Of a stretch of 64,000 bases of DNA, positions 22,337 to 33,044 are shown one piece after another (position 1 is the first letter of the stretch; each line of letters opens with the position of its first letter). A model generated the notes under the pieces. That model was not told where the DNA came from. It did not search any database and saw only the letters and a program-made list of their open reading frames with translations. The stretch spans positions 62,001-126,000 of the forward strand of contig CAJZBQ010000043.1 in NCBI GenBank assembly GCA_914767885.1. The letters run 5' to 3'. The translations under genes and the position numbers were made by a program. This DNA is from Blepharisma stoltei. Taxonomy: Eukaryota; Ciliophora; Heterotrichea; Heterotrichida; Blepharismidae.

Positions 22337-24914
22337 CTAGAATATCTCTTGCAGCTCCACATCATGCTTCTTGATATCTCTATTTAGCAGCTTAAGAACT
22401 GCTTTAGCGCCTATAATTAGCATCTGTTTCTTTATTTTTTGGGTCTCCAGCCCCATAACTGAATTTTTTCCTAAATTTCTCTCTCCAAAAATAGTTCCTT
22501 CCCTAAAATTATTGCTTCCTTTTTCTGATGCAACTGGATCTTTAATAGATTCTTTATTTTGTACATGTTCTACTCCTTGTATTAGTCTAGATTCCTTTTG
22601 TGCAATAGAGTCATCAATCCTTCCTGAAATTTTATAAGTCTTTTTTTCTTCTTCATCTTCTTGGAATTTTTCATTATTTACGTTTAAGTTAAAAATTTTG
22701 ATATTTGGCTCTGGCTTGTTTCATCTGGACTCAGAAACTTGTGGCTTGAGCTCAGGAATTTGCAGTTTCTCTGAGTTATTTTGTGCCTTGTTTTCTGAGA
22801 GCGATTTTCTTATTTGTGGAAGTGGAGGACTTTCAAGCTCATTAGACTTTTTCTGCTTCGAGCTTATACTGTTTTGTTTTATTTCTTCACACATTTTGTT
22901 AATTCTGTTTATAATTTCTATTCTTTTTGCTGAATAAATAGGATCTTTCCGCAGCCTATTATGAATTTCTTCTTCAGAAAACCGTAAAAATTGATTTTCC
23001 AATGCAGACACAATTTTTTGTCGAATTTCAGTTATAATGATCAAATTAAATAAAATCATAATAAGATTAATTAAATTTATTTTTTATTTAAATCTTACTG
23101 ATATAAATATTCATAGTCATAGTTATAAAAAGTTTCTATTGGAGATGTGTATTTTTCATGAAAGGCTAAATGCGTTTGTCTTTGCATTAGCGGCCTAATC
23201 CTGTTTGCAATGTTAGTTTTTTTCCTCTGAGCTTCAAGATTTATTAGTTTTATGCTTGGAAAATCAACTTGGGTTTCGATATTCTCTTTAGACGCTGCAA
23301 TTTCTGCAGAGATTTCTTCTTTTTTCTTCGTTTTTTGAATGGAAATCTCTTCAATGGTTTTGTTGACTTTTAAAGAAGAAATGTTTTCTTGCGATTTTTC
23401 GTCTTCGGAAGCAGAATCATCTTCAAGATCATGAGCATTTGAGCCAAACTTAAAAGGAGACTGTGTATTTCTTTTGCTACTAGGGCTTGAATTATTTTTA
23501 AGGTTTCTTGGACTTCTTGATGATTTAGGAACTTTTATTATAATTGGCTGGCTTTCTGGTGAAAAATCTATTTTTTGCTCCTCAACTTGTACTTCTTCCA
23601 ATATGTTTTCTAACTCTCAAACAATTATTTATCTTTTGAGAGATTTATATAAAATATTTAAAATATTATTTTATTAAATTTGCCAATTTTAGCTTTTACT
23701 TTGTTTTTAGTTTCATTCTAATTTTATTTCTATTTAAAATAGAGCAAATTCTAGCTTAAAATTTTATTTTAACAACATTAATTTGGGTATAAGCTATTTA
23801 TATATACAAAATAAAATCTTACTACAATTTAAAGGGAGTAAATCTATTTTTTTCTTATTAATGATTTCTTTATTTTCTTTCATTTCATTAATTTTCCTTT
23901 CATTTTCCTCAATTTTTTTCTTTTGCTCTTCAATTAAAATCTGTTTTTCAATGCATTCTCTACTTACCTGTTCTTCTTGTGACATATATAAGCTTCTTTG
24001 TTGAGATTCTCTTATTATCATTGATTGAAAACTATTCATTTCATAAATTCTGGTACAGGATTTTTTTCTTTGACTCCAGACAGAGACATTTTTTTTAGGT
24101 ATTAATTTGATAGAAAAATTTCTAAAAATTGTTTTTGTAAATAACAAAAAGCTCAGAGGGAGGATCTAAGGTAGCTGAAATTCTGGACTCATATAGATCT
24201 TGCATTACTTTTATACCCCTAAGATTTGTATCCGCTAGAGTTTGAAGCTGTTGGGCCATAAATGAGTTTAAAGTATTCATTATTGGAACAATATTAAGTT
24301 GAGCTTGCTGGTTTTGAGTTACATTGCTTTGCGAATTTTCTTGGGCATGCCTCCTAGCTTTATGTTTATCTAAGTATTCCTGGGAAACAAACTGTTTAGA
24401 GCAAAGCTCACATTTGGCTGCGGCTGCTTGGGCAGCCTCCTTTCTCATCATTATTGAAGCTAAAGGCTGCTTTAAAAGGCGTTTATATGCCATCACCGCA
24501 TGCTTTTTCTTTTGTAATTCAGCTTTTAAATTATTTATTTCTTTTTCATTAGCAGTAAACGATTCTTGCAAATATTGATTTTGCTCAAAATACAATTTAT
24601 ATTGAGACTCACATGAATTAGCTTTTATACTGAGCTGATTTTGAGTATACAAATGATATTCCATAGCCAATTGTGATAGTCTAAATACTTTAAGCACACT
24701 TGAATCTCCAATTTTTTCTAAATCTTCTCTATCCAAAGCTGCAAATGTTAAATTTTCAATAATTTCTTGTAAATTATCAATATTTCCAGCTTGAAAAGCA
24801 GCATCAATATCAAGGGTTGTTATCTTTTTTCAGTTGATTTTTCCTAATCGTTGCTTCCATACAAAGTTCGAGATATTCTCCGGTTCAAGGTTTGGTATTA
24901 GAGGGTTTGACATT
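22337..24914 (-). CDS. DZIP1-like zinc-finger coiled-coil protein (cilium/basal body)
   Basis: Four segments joined over three IESs encode roughly 740 residues. The N-terminus matches the DZIP1 N-domain (FVWKQRLGKINWKKITTLDI with TGA = Trp; VLKVFRLSQLAMEYHLYTQNQ). A coiled coil precedes a single C2H2 finger (CELCSKQFVSQEYLDKHKARRH). The rest is charged and low in complexity, with further helices. DZIP1 proteins act at basal bodies and in ciliogenesis, which fits a ciliate. The start is unsettled: the ATG at 24914 is out of frame with the conserved frame that is open from about 24925, so a small IES, intron or indel is missing from my model. Confidence 0.75.
23035..23105. other. Short IES, 71 bp
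   Basis: TA at 23033-23034 and 23104-23105; excision joins YNYDYEYL to TEIRQKIVSALENQF in the DZIP1-like gene. Confidence 0.65.
23628..23840. mobile_element. IES of 213 bp with a family A-like end
   Basis: TA at 23626-23627 and 23839-23840. The right end (read inward) is TACTCCCTTTAAATTG, like MITE-A; the other end is worn. Excision joins NKKKIDL to IVWELENILEEVQ. Confidence 0.6.
24102..24168. other. Short IES, 64-67 bp
   Basis: TA at 24167-24168 and 24100-24101 (or 24103-24104). Excision joins SRISATL to PKKNVSVWSQRKK, repairing a frame change in the DZIP1-like gene. Confidence 0.55.
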
Positions 24915-24975
24915 TTAAATTACTATCTTTTTCTTATACTTTTTAAGCTAAAATTATCAATAAATTGTTTACTTA

Positions 24976-26531
24976 CTCAGCCCCCCATCCTTGATCGAAC
25001 GATTACTTTTTATTTGGGGAAAATGGAGAAGAAAGAATCGAAAGCGTGCTTATGAGAAAAAGCTGCTTTGGAATTTGACCAAAGATTGTGCAGTATCTGG
25101 AAGCGCATGGACGATCTCGACTCCGAAGATGAATTTGATGAAGCATTTAAATGAGTTAGATATTTTGGAAGACGAAATGGAAAAGTGGGAGATGGAATTG
25201 GAAGAGGCAGAAATTGAAGAAGAGGAAGAAGATGCGGAAAATGGAGGGATACGACCTCACGAAATAGGCTTGGAGGAATTGCTCAAGAGACTCACCAGCA
25301 TGCAAGGGGAAGTGCTAGATAATGGGGAGTTGGTTATGGTCACTCATTCAACCAAGACGATTCCTTACGATATCAAGGCAAAAACTGAGGTAAGAACTGA
25401 AGCACAGGTTGAAACAAAAGTAGAGGTAGAAGTGGAGCTAAAATCCGTAGAAAAAATTGGGGCAAAAGCCGAAGCAAAAGATGAGACAAAAATCGCGGCA
25501 AAAGTTGAGGTGAAAATTAAGGTGAAGTCTGCAGGAAAAGTTAAAGCGAAAGCTGAGGCGAAAGTTAACGCAAAAGTTGGGCCTAAATCAGAGGCGAAAG
25601 TTAGAGGAAAAGTTAAGACGAGGTCTGGGCAAGATTTCAGGCAAGAGTTCAGGAAAAAGTTCAGGCATAAGTTCAGGCAAAAGTTCAGGCAAAAGTTCAG
25701 GCAGAAGTTCAAGCAAAAGTTCAGGCAAAAGCTCAAGCAAAAGTTCAGGCAAGAGTTCAGGGCAAAAGTTCAGGCAAAAGTTCAGGCAAAAGTTCAGGCA
25801 AAAGTTCAGCAAAATGTTCAGGCGGAAGTTCAGACAAAATGTTCAGACGAAAGTTCTGCAGGGAAGATGGCAAAGTGAAATTAAGGAAAAACCGGCGGTA
25901 GCAGACAATTCGGACAAATTGAAAGTACAAAAGTCTCTAGATAGTTGAATTCTTAAAAAAAAAAACCATAAGGGTTTGCTGAGGGCACCTGTGTGCTCAC
26001 TGAATAAATTGATGATGATGATGATGATCGAACGATTGACTGTAAAAATTCTAAAAATTGGGAAAATTAAGCCCGATCCTTGATCAACGATTTTCATATC
26101 AAATTTTTATATATACAAGAATATATTAGCTATCAAAAGCTTGAGAAGATGTGCCTAATGAAGTTGTTTTCAGAGACTTTGGAACGACAGAAAGCTACGA
26201 AATCAACCATCTGAAGTGCTTTAGTTATCAACCTAGGCTTAAAAACTCAATAATCTAAAAAATAGAGATTCTTTAAAATTTTAAATTTTTAATTCAATAA
26301 GGAATAAATTAGAGTTTATACAGTTTGGGGGGGTGACCAATCAAAGTATTAAAAATTGGTATTCTTATGAAATTCAATTTTTTGCTGTAAAAATAATTAT
26401 TAAATACTCTTAACCCTCTTATTTAAAAAAATATATAAAAAAAAAATATTTTTTATTTTATATATAATTTTTTTTTAACCCCCATCCTTGATCGAACGAT
26501 GGCAAGCCATTCGATCAGGATGGGGGAGTTA
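24976..26531. mobile_element. MITE family B copy 3, intergenic, split by a retroposon
   Basis: TA at 24974-24975 and 26530-26531. The outer element is about 520 bp: left box CCCCCCATCCTTGATCGAAC, second box after AAAAATTGGG, transposase relic at 26130-26257, right hairpin around GATGGCAAGCCATTC. A retroposon of about 1 kb interrupts the left box. Confidence 0.85.
25005..26026 (+). mobile_element. Retroposon in the MITE-B terminus, (GAT)n tail
   Basis: A 12-bp target-site duplication GATCGAACGATT lies at 24993-25004 and 26027-26038. The element begins ...GGGGAAAATGGAG and ends with the stem GAGGGCACctgtGTGCTC followed by GAT repeats. An ORF starts at the ATG (25023; MEKKESKACLWEKAALEF, TGA = Trp) and decays; another frame carries a Glu-rich stretch, then (AKVE)-type repeats. 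Positions ~25630-25830 are a 12-bp minisatellite (AGTTCAGGCAAA). Possible remnant of a LINE ORF1, unproven. Confidence 0.75.
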
Positions 26532-26725
26532 GCTTATATTAATTTATTTCTCAGCATAATAAGGTAAATTTATAAAGCGAATGAGTTATGTGGCATCTAC
26601 ATAAGAATTTTAAATAATTTAGCAGCTAAAATATATAGATAATGATGCTTTCTAACATTAATTAATCGTATAAAGTTTAAATAACTTAATTTAACAAGTT
26701 TTACACTTATCTTTCAAATTTATAA

Positions 26726-28714
26726 ATGGAACCTGGTGGTGAGAATCAATCTGAAGTAGTAGGAGAAGTTTTGTCACAAGAAAGTCCTGAAGTGGCTCAA
26801 AATAATCCAGAGATCACAGAGCAGGCCCAAGATGTTCAAGCGGAAACTGAAAATCCACCACCAACATCAGAAATAGAAGAAGCCAAAAATCCTGAAGAAA
26901 AGCATGAAGAAACTTTAAATGAAGAGCCAGCTAAAAATCTTTCTGAAACTGTACAAGAAAGCAGCGAAATAGTGACTAGTGAAGCAAAAAGTAATGAAAA
27001 CGAGACTGAAGAAAGCAAAGTTATAAGTGATGAAGCCAAACCAGACACTTTGGAACAAGAAGCTACAGAGAAAAGTGAAATTCCTATAGACAGCGAGCAA
27101 ACCCTACCAAAAGAAGAAGAAAGTGCAGAAGCTGCACAATCTGAAATTAATCCTGAAAACATTGAAAGTTCGGAAGCACCCATTGTTGAAGAGGTATCCC
27201 AGCCTGTCTCTACAGAAGAGATATCTCAGCCTCCTGAAGGAGTATTTTTGCCTCCTGTAAATGAAGAAATATCCCAACCAAATACCAATGAAGAGGTATC
27301 TGAGCCTCCTGTCACAGAAGAAGTATCTCAGAATATTGAGGAGATTTCTCAGCCAGCAACAATTGAACAGCCAGTTATTGAAAAGATCTCTCAGCCTGCT
27401 ATTGAAAAGATTTCTGAGCCTGCTGCTATGGGCGAAGTATCCCAGCCTGTTATTGAAGAAATTTCTGAGCCTGCCGCTAATGAAGAGATATCACAGGCTG
27501 TTGTTGAAGAAGCAGCTCAGTCTGCTATTGAAGAATCAGCTCAGCCTGATATTGAGGAGATTTCTCAGCCTGCTATTGAAGAATCAGCTCAGCCAGCTAT
27601 TGAGGAGATTTCTCAGCCTGTTATTGAGGAGATTTTTCAGCCTGCTATTGAAGATTCAGCTCAGCCTGCTATTGAAGATTCAGCTCAGCCTGCTATTGAA
27701 GATTCAGCTCAGCCTGCTATTGAGGATATTTCTCAGCCTGTGGCTGAGGAGATTTCTCAAACTGTTGTTGAGGAGATTTCTCAGCATGTAGCTGAAGAAG
27801 AAATTTCAGAGCCAGCTATAGAGGATAAAACTGCAGAAAATACAAGCCCGGTCAATGCAGCTCAAGAAATCACTGAAACAGTCACTGATACACAAGCTAC
27901 CCAAATTGAGGTTGCTCAGGAAGAAAACAAAGTAGAAGAAACTCAAGCTGAGGTATCTGAGCCAATCCCTGAAACTGAAATTCTTTCTGATTCTGTTGAA
28001 AATAACACTGTCCTAGAAACCAGCCAAGTGAACACAGAAGAAATCCCTCAAATCCACGAAAAGCCTGACAACATAATCCAGCCAGAGCCAAAAATCCCTG
28101 TAGAATCTCCCCTTCACGAAGAAATTCAAAATCCTGAGCCAGCACAACCCATCGAGCCTGCCAAGAATACCTCAACTATTGAAAGCAACATTGAAGAGCC
28201 AAAAGAAACCCCTCAAGAAGTTGCAGTTGAAGAAGTTATTGAAGAATCCCTCCCAGAAGCCTCAACCACATTAAAAAAGAACAAAAAAGTCAAAGTGAAA
28301 TCTAAGAAAAGAGCAGCAGAAGAAGTCCCTGCAGAAGCTGAACAAGTTAAAGAAGAAATCCAGCCACAAATGAAAGCTCCAAATGACCAAGAAAAAATAG
28401 CTGAAAATCCTCTGACGAATCCTGAAGCCTCTAGCCCTCAAATAAAAGCAGATCCTCCTAGAAATGTAGAGAATAAGGACCCAGTCATCACAGCTCCACC
28501 TCCTGCTGCCCATTATACTGCCCCTCAGCCTGCTGTTCACACTTATAATGCCGTAAAAGAAGAAAAAAAAGAAGATTACCATGAATCTCACATAATTCCA
28601 GGAAATATCCCGACAAAATATGAAGACCAAGTAGTGAATAGAGAAAAAGTCTCTGACAAAAAAGCTCCAGATTCTCGAGGGACGACGTCTTGTGGAAACT
28701 GCATTTTATTATAA
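26726..28714 (+). CDS. Glu/Pro/Gln repeat protein with C-terminal CaaX box
   Basis: An uninterrupted 662-residue frame. It is strongly acidic and repetitive: from about residue 155 to 365 a degenerate unit close to EEISQPAIEE / EDSAQPAIED recurs some 25 times. A short basic patch (KKNKKVKVKSKKRAAEE) follows. The protein ends SCGNCILL: a CaaX box (CILL) with a nearby second Cys, as in prenylated and palmitoylated proteins, so membrane attachment of an extended acidic filament-like protein is a reasonable inference. The family is unknown. The start is the first ATG after an AT-rich leader. Confidence 0.75.
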   Translation: MEPGGENQSEVVGEVLSQESPEVAQNNPEITEQAQDVQAETENPPPTSEIEEAKNPEEKHEETLNEEPAKNLSETVQESSEIVTSEAKSNENETEESKVISDEAKPDTLEQEATEKSEIPIDSEQTLPKEEESAEAAQSEINPENIESSEAPIVEEVSQPVSTEEISQPPEGVFLPPVNEEISQPNTNEEVSEPPVTEEVSQNIEEISQPATIEQPVIEKISQPAIEKISEPAAMGEVSQPVIEEISEPAANEEISQAVVEEAAQSAIEESAQPDIEEISQPAIEESAQPAIEEISQPVIEEIFQPAIEDSAQPAIEDSAQPAIEDSAQPAIEDISQPVAEEISQTVVEEISQHVAEEEISEPAIEDKTAENTSPVNAAQEITETVTDTQATQIEVAQEENKVEETQAEVSEPIPETEILSDSVENNTVLETSQVNTEEIPQIHEKPDNIIQPEPKIPVESPLHEEIQNPEPAQPIEPAKNTSTIESNIEEPKETPQEVAVEEVIEESLPEASTTLKKNKKVKVKSKKRAAEEVPAEAEQVKEEIQPQMKAPNDQEKIAENPLTNPEASSPQIKADPPRNVENKDPVITAPPPAAHYTAPQPAVHTYNAVKEEKKEDYHESHIIPGNIPTKYEDQVVNREKVSDKKAPDSRGTTSCGNCILL

Positions 28715-28898
28715 AAAGTTTCGAGTTATCTTATTAATCTTTTTTTAAGTAAAATCATGCTTGATTTTTATATAAATGGTGATTCTATATGCTAAGTCTC
28801 TTATATTAAGCTGTACTATTTTAATTACTGATTAAGAACAGAAATATTATTAATGATAAATTCATTCCATTCTTTATAATTATTTGCTGATAAACTTT

Positions 28899-30230
28899 AT
28901 GACTGAAGAAATTGATTGTCAGATGTTTGAAAAGTGCGTTGGGTGCCATCTGAGGCCAGTCACTCAATATTGTAACTGTGAGTCTCCTTTATTGTTATGC
29001 TTATTCTGTGCAAGGAATCATTGAAAGAAAATTAAAGATCTTGAAATAAAAAATCATATGTTTGGTAGGGAGGATCAGGGTTCTCAAGAAATGCCAATTT
29101 GTCCATTTGAAGAAAAAAGAATTTTAGGGTTTATTAATATAACTCAAATTGCTATGAAAAATATTGAAAGTATCCAAACCTCTCTCAAACGTAAACATCA
29201 TAAATGAAGCGAGCATCTTCCATACAATAATAATTGTTATGCATGTGAAGAAAAAAATCATCATTATCAGAAACTGAAGGAGTATGAGTATTGAATTAAT
29301 GAAACTAAAGAAATCATTAATTTTCAGATAGAGAATCAGATAGGCTGCTACAGTTTGCATAAAAAATTGACCAAAATACTAGACACTCTCAGCCGCATTA
29401 GCTTAATCATCGATTATGGAAACGAAGAAAATCAAGCAGAGAAAACAAATAGCAACCCTACTAATAATACTATAGAAGCTATTCATGTATTTCTTGGTGA
29501 TTATTCTAATATTTCTTCAATTAGCAACTGATTTGGTGTACTTACTATGGAAGATGCTTTAAGTGTTCTAAGGACATTTTTGATTATGAACTACGCCTTT
29601 AGTAATAGTTTTATATATCCAATTTTGGAGTTTTTGATGAAAACATGCGAAAATAAAATAAATGAGCGAAGTCAGAGAGAAATTAACAGATATCAATGAG
29701 AATTTTTTCGTAAAATGTACCAGAAGCTGAGGGAAAAGACCGATCATATTACAAATGAGGTTTTAAAACCAATGTTAGAAGAGCTAAAAAGTGATGAAGA
29801 TAAAGCTATAATTGTTGTTTCAGCTGAGTTATTAATCAAAAATACTCAATTCGATGGATATTTAGAAGCTTTAACTTTCAATTTGCAATATTGAAAAATT
29901 GATAACTCTCTTCTCGTTGTCTATATTCTGATGCTCCAAGCATCTGCTTACAAAAAGAATAATAATTTTCTAAGAGCTGAGGAATTGCTAAATCATGCCT
30001 TGCACGAACTTTATGAAACTACAGGGGGTCATCATCCTTTAGCAAGTGAATGCATGATTTGGCTAGCTGAATCCTATTTAAATGATCCAAATAAATTGCA
30101 ATATTCTTTGAAACTATTTGAAAAAGCTTTAGATTTACGAATGAAAACTCCTGACTGATATGAGCGAGAACATATGATGCACATAATAACCCGAATACAA
30201 GATCTCAGAAATTATTTATTTCCTAGCTAA
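28899..30230 (+). CDS. Zinc-finger (B-box-like) / TPR protein
   Basis: Reading TGA as Trp gives an unbroken 443-residue frame with eight TGA codons; in the standard code it is shredded. The N-terminus is cysteine-rich with B-box-like spacing (CVGCHLRPVTQYCNCESP, LLLCLFCARNHW). The middle is helical. The C-terminal ~90 residues resemble TPR/kinesin-light-chain repeats (LRAEELLNHALHELYETTGG, ASECMIWLAESYLND, SLKLFEKALDLRMK). I infer a ubiquitin-ligase-like or scaffold role but cannot name the family. No IES or intron is needed. Convergent with the PPTC7 gene (21 bp between stops). Confidence 0.75.
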
Positions 30231-30251
30231 AAATATTAAAATTAATTTAAG

Positions 30252-31049
30252 CTACTCGTTGCTCTTTAAGTTAACCTCCCCACAGACCACAGTAATATCG
30301 TCAGGTTTCCCTCCATATCATATCATCCTTGCTTTCATTGCATTAATCATAAACGGGCTCTTAAACATCCTATTATTGCTCTGCTCATATGCAAGCTTCA
30401 CCAGTTTTTCTGCAATTTCTTTCAAATTAACCTCAGCATTCATAGAAAGGCTGACAATTCCAGTGATTTGCTCTTCATGCAAATTGTCTCCTACGCCATC
30501 TGTGTACATTATAATAATGTCTTTGTCTTGGACTTCAAAAGTCTCAAAGCTGGCTTTATTAGGGTCATCTCCATTTGTGCCGAGCTGGAATGGGAAATTA
30601 AAATCATGGGTAACTTCTTTGCTTTTGGCGACAAGGGTGATATTTTCGTCTTTTTTCCTGTAAATAATAAATCCAGAGTCACCTATATTGGCTGTATATA
30701 GTTTTGGCTCATCTTTGTCAAGGATTGCTAAAGCACAGGTAGAGCTGCCTATTTCTTTGCTATTTTTGGCAGCTTCTACTAGGATATCTCTAGCATTGTA
30801 TTTTTGTGGCTCTGGGAGGGCTTCAAATGCTTTTCCTACGTTATTCATAAGCTCCCAGGAATATTTAGAAGGGTCAATCCCTATAGTGGTCCACCCGCCT
30901 ACACCATCTGCAATAGAAATGATTTCTGGGCTTGTAAAATAAGCGTCTTCGCCTAGTTTATTGATTTTTTCAGGCCCAGGAACTCCATGCTGTGCTGACT
31001 TAAAATAATTTTTCAGCTGTGAAAAATTCCTAATTAATTTAGTCAGCAT
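30252..31049 (-). CDS. PPTC7/Ptc7-type PP2C phosphatase
   Basis: 265 residues, with one TGA read as Trp near the end (MIWYGGKPDDITVV), which extends the frame to TAG at 30252-30254. PP2C motifs in order: GEDAYF, ISIADGVGGWTTIGIDP, GSSTCALAILD, LYTANIGDSGFIIYR, FQLG, IIMYTDGVGDN and GGKPDDITVVCGEV, which include the metal-binding aspartates. The layout and motifs match mitochondrial Ptc7/PPTC7, a phosphatase linked to coenzyme Q and mitophagy; the N-terminal ~20 residues (MLTKLIRNFSQLKNYFKS) look like a mitochondrial presequence. Its start lies only 9 bp after the VPS9 gene stop. Confidence 0.88.
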
Positions 31050-31058
31050 TTTATTATA

Positions 31059-33044
31059 TTATCACAAAATACGCTTACTAGGCGGCCCAAATACTCCATA
31101 TGACGTATCTGGATGATTGATTTCTTCATCACTGTCTTCTTCAATGCTTATTACTGCTATTGTATTCCTCATCCTTGACTTTTTCTTTCTTATCGGTTTT
31201 GGAGACTCCTCTTCTGCAGGTGGCTGGATACTTACTATTTGAGGTTTAGAAGAATCTTCAGCCATTTGGTGAATTGTCTGTAAGGCTGCCATCAGGTTAG
31301 TTAAATGGTATCTTTGTTCACTTGAAGCTGCAGGGCAAATAGAAAATTCAAGAATAAATGTCAAATTGGCGTGGATGTTGCGAGGCTGATATGATGCTAA
31401 AAAATAAGTTAAAAGGGGGAAATATTGATCAGCTGTAGTTTCCCAGCGCTCAGCTTTTGGATGATTTTTCAATAGGAGGAAATTTTTGCAGCATTTATCA
31501 ATTGAACCTGCTAATTTTGTCAGAACTTCTCCTTTTTCTCATGGTGTTTTAAAATCGTTTATGGAGTTCAGAACTTCTAAGCTCTCATCAAATCTGCATC
31601 CTTGTAAATCTGTATCAAACCCAAAGCTATCAATAGGTAACTGCTTCAGTAATTTTTCTGGCTCCCCCTCCTTCCATGAGCGAATAAAAATCATTTTGTT
31701 CGCTCACAGAAGGGTTAATATTTTTTTTTAAAAAATTTATATATAAATTATAGTAAAATTTTTTCCAATTCGTAAAAAATTGAAAGTAAAAAATTAATTT
31801 AATTTGTAATATTTATGTTTTAGAATGTAAACTGTTTGAAATTAAACAGAGATTTCATTCTACTAATTATTACTTATATATAATATTTTTTTATAAAAAA
31901 TGTTTTGTTCTCTCATGGATGGTGGGTTTTTATCCAAAAAATAGTGTTTTCCAATGGCTTTGTTCTCTTACAGAGGTGGGAGTGAGTCTTTTTTGAACTC
32001 TTGCTCTTTTTGTATATGAAACTCTATCATATGTCTGAAAAGTTTATCATAAATGTTATACAAAATATTGCTTTCTACCATCTCACAGGCATATTGCAAA
32101 AGATTTTTATTGTTGTCTATCCCCCTCAGCTGCTCAATTTTCAATACCAATGCTTTCATGTCTTTTAGTCCTGTTTTTACTTTATCATAGCAATCCTTCG
32201 CAAATTCTTTGAAAATTATGTAAGAATGGTTAAAATGCTGCACAAAGGCTTGAGAGTACATAAGAGCTGCTTCTGATCCTTCAACTGCGCATTCTAAGTA
32301 GCCGATATATTCTCTTGCGGAATAAAATTTGTAAATCGGCTCAGGAGGCAGCATAGCAGATTTTTGTTCTGAATCATCCAGTGGAGCGCTAACTAAAATT
32401 TGTTTATAAACCCGTCCATTATTATCATGAGCATTTTCTTCTTTTATGATTTGTAAGGTAAACTTGTTAGAGTAGCCTGTATGGGATTTTATTTCTCCAT
32501 TCTTTATTAATAGATTATGATTTTAAAATCTCCTATAGAAAAACTGCGTTAAATAAAAATAATTTTCGCTTATTGATGGTATAATAGATTTTTTCCCAGT
32601 CATCGTTTGGAAGAGATGCTCGACATAAGGAGATGGCTTTATCATATGATGCACTGATTAGAATTTACTCACAAATCTTCTATCGATCTCTATCCCTACA
32701 ATTGAGGAAGGTGATGGAATGCATACAATATATTTCTTGTTTATTGCATGATCAAGAACATCTGCAAATTCTGACGTCAAAGCGTCTAAATCTCCTCAGT
32801 GAATTGAAAAAATTTCTGGTATCGCTCTTTGAGGGATTTTTTTATTTTATATAGTAAATTTTTTATTTAAGAGTAACTTATTAAAATTAATATACAAGTT
32901 TTTTTTATATTACCATTAGATATTTTTTTATAAAAAATTTTTACTCATTCAGTGGAATTAGTCTTTGTCCAAATGGCATTTATTTTTCAAATGGTTTTTC
33001 TCAACCATGTAGAAGAGTAAGAACTTGTTATCCTCTTCTGTCAT
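31059..33044 (-). CDS. VPS9-domain Rab GEF
   Basis: Segments joined over two MITE-C insertions, one short IES and one 15-nt intron encode about 453 residues (starting MTEEDNKFLDALTSEF). The C-terminal half contains a VPS9 domain: PWEKGEVLTKLAGSIDKCCK, ADQYFPLLTYFLASYQPRN, HANLTFILEFS and SEQRYHLTNLMAALQTI. The N-terminal part resembles the Varp/ANKRD27 region preceding VPS9. VPS9 domains load GTP on Rab5-family GTPases at endosomes. The last Trp codon is TGA and the stop is TAA at 31059-31061. Confidence 0.8.
31662..31984. mobile_element. MITE family C copy without TA ends
   Basis: The ends read GGCTCCCCCTCCTTCCATGA and AGAGGTGGGAGTGAG, so the usual TA is replaced on both sides; on the coding strand both junctions read CA. 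A CA-CA join is in frame (EFKKDS + EKLLKQLPIDS); no TA pair gives an open frame. Confidence 0.7.
32507..32561. other. Short IES, about 55 bp, boundaries ambiguous
   Basis: Several TA dinucleotides in phase 2-3 lie on both sides (32505-32512 and 32554-32561). Excision repairs a +1 frame change, e.g. YTINKRKL + IKNGEIKSHTGY. Confidence 0.5.
32654..32668 (-). other. 15-nt intron in the VPS9 gene
   Basis: On the minus strand GTAAATTCTAATCAG contains an in-frame TAA; removal joins IDRRFVS to ASYDKAISLCRASL. Confidence 0.75.
32789..33019. mobile_element. Worn MITE family C copy, 231 bp
   Basis: TA at 32787-32788 and 33018-33019. The left hairpin is still visible (CTCCTCAGTGAATTGAAAAA / ATCGCTCTTTGAGGG). 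Excision joins the start MTEEDNKFL to DALTSEFADVL. Confidence 0.75.

Noticed and set aside
25577-25948. 123-codon Ser/Gly/Lys repeat frame
   Set aside because: A minisatellite read in another frame; open only because the 12-bp unit lacks stops.
26007-26026. GATGATGAT run as a plain microsatellite
   Set aside because: It is directly followed by the target duplication and preceded by a stem, so it is the retroposon tail.
27261-27791. 176-codon Leu/Ser repeat frame
   Set aside because: Frame-shifted shadow of the EEISQPAIEE repeats.
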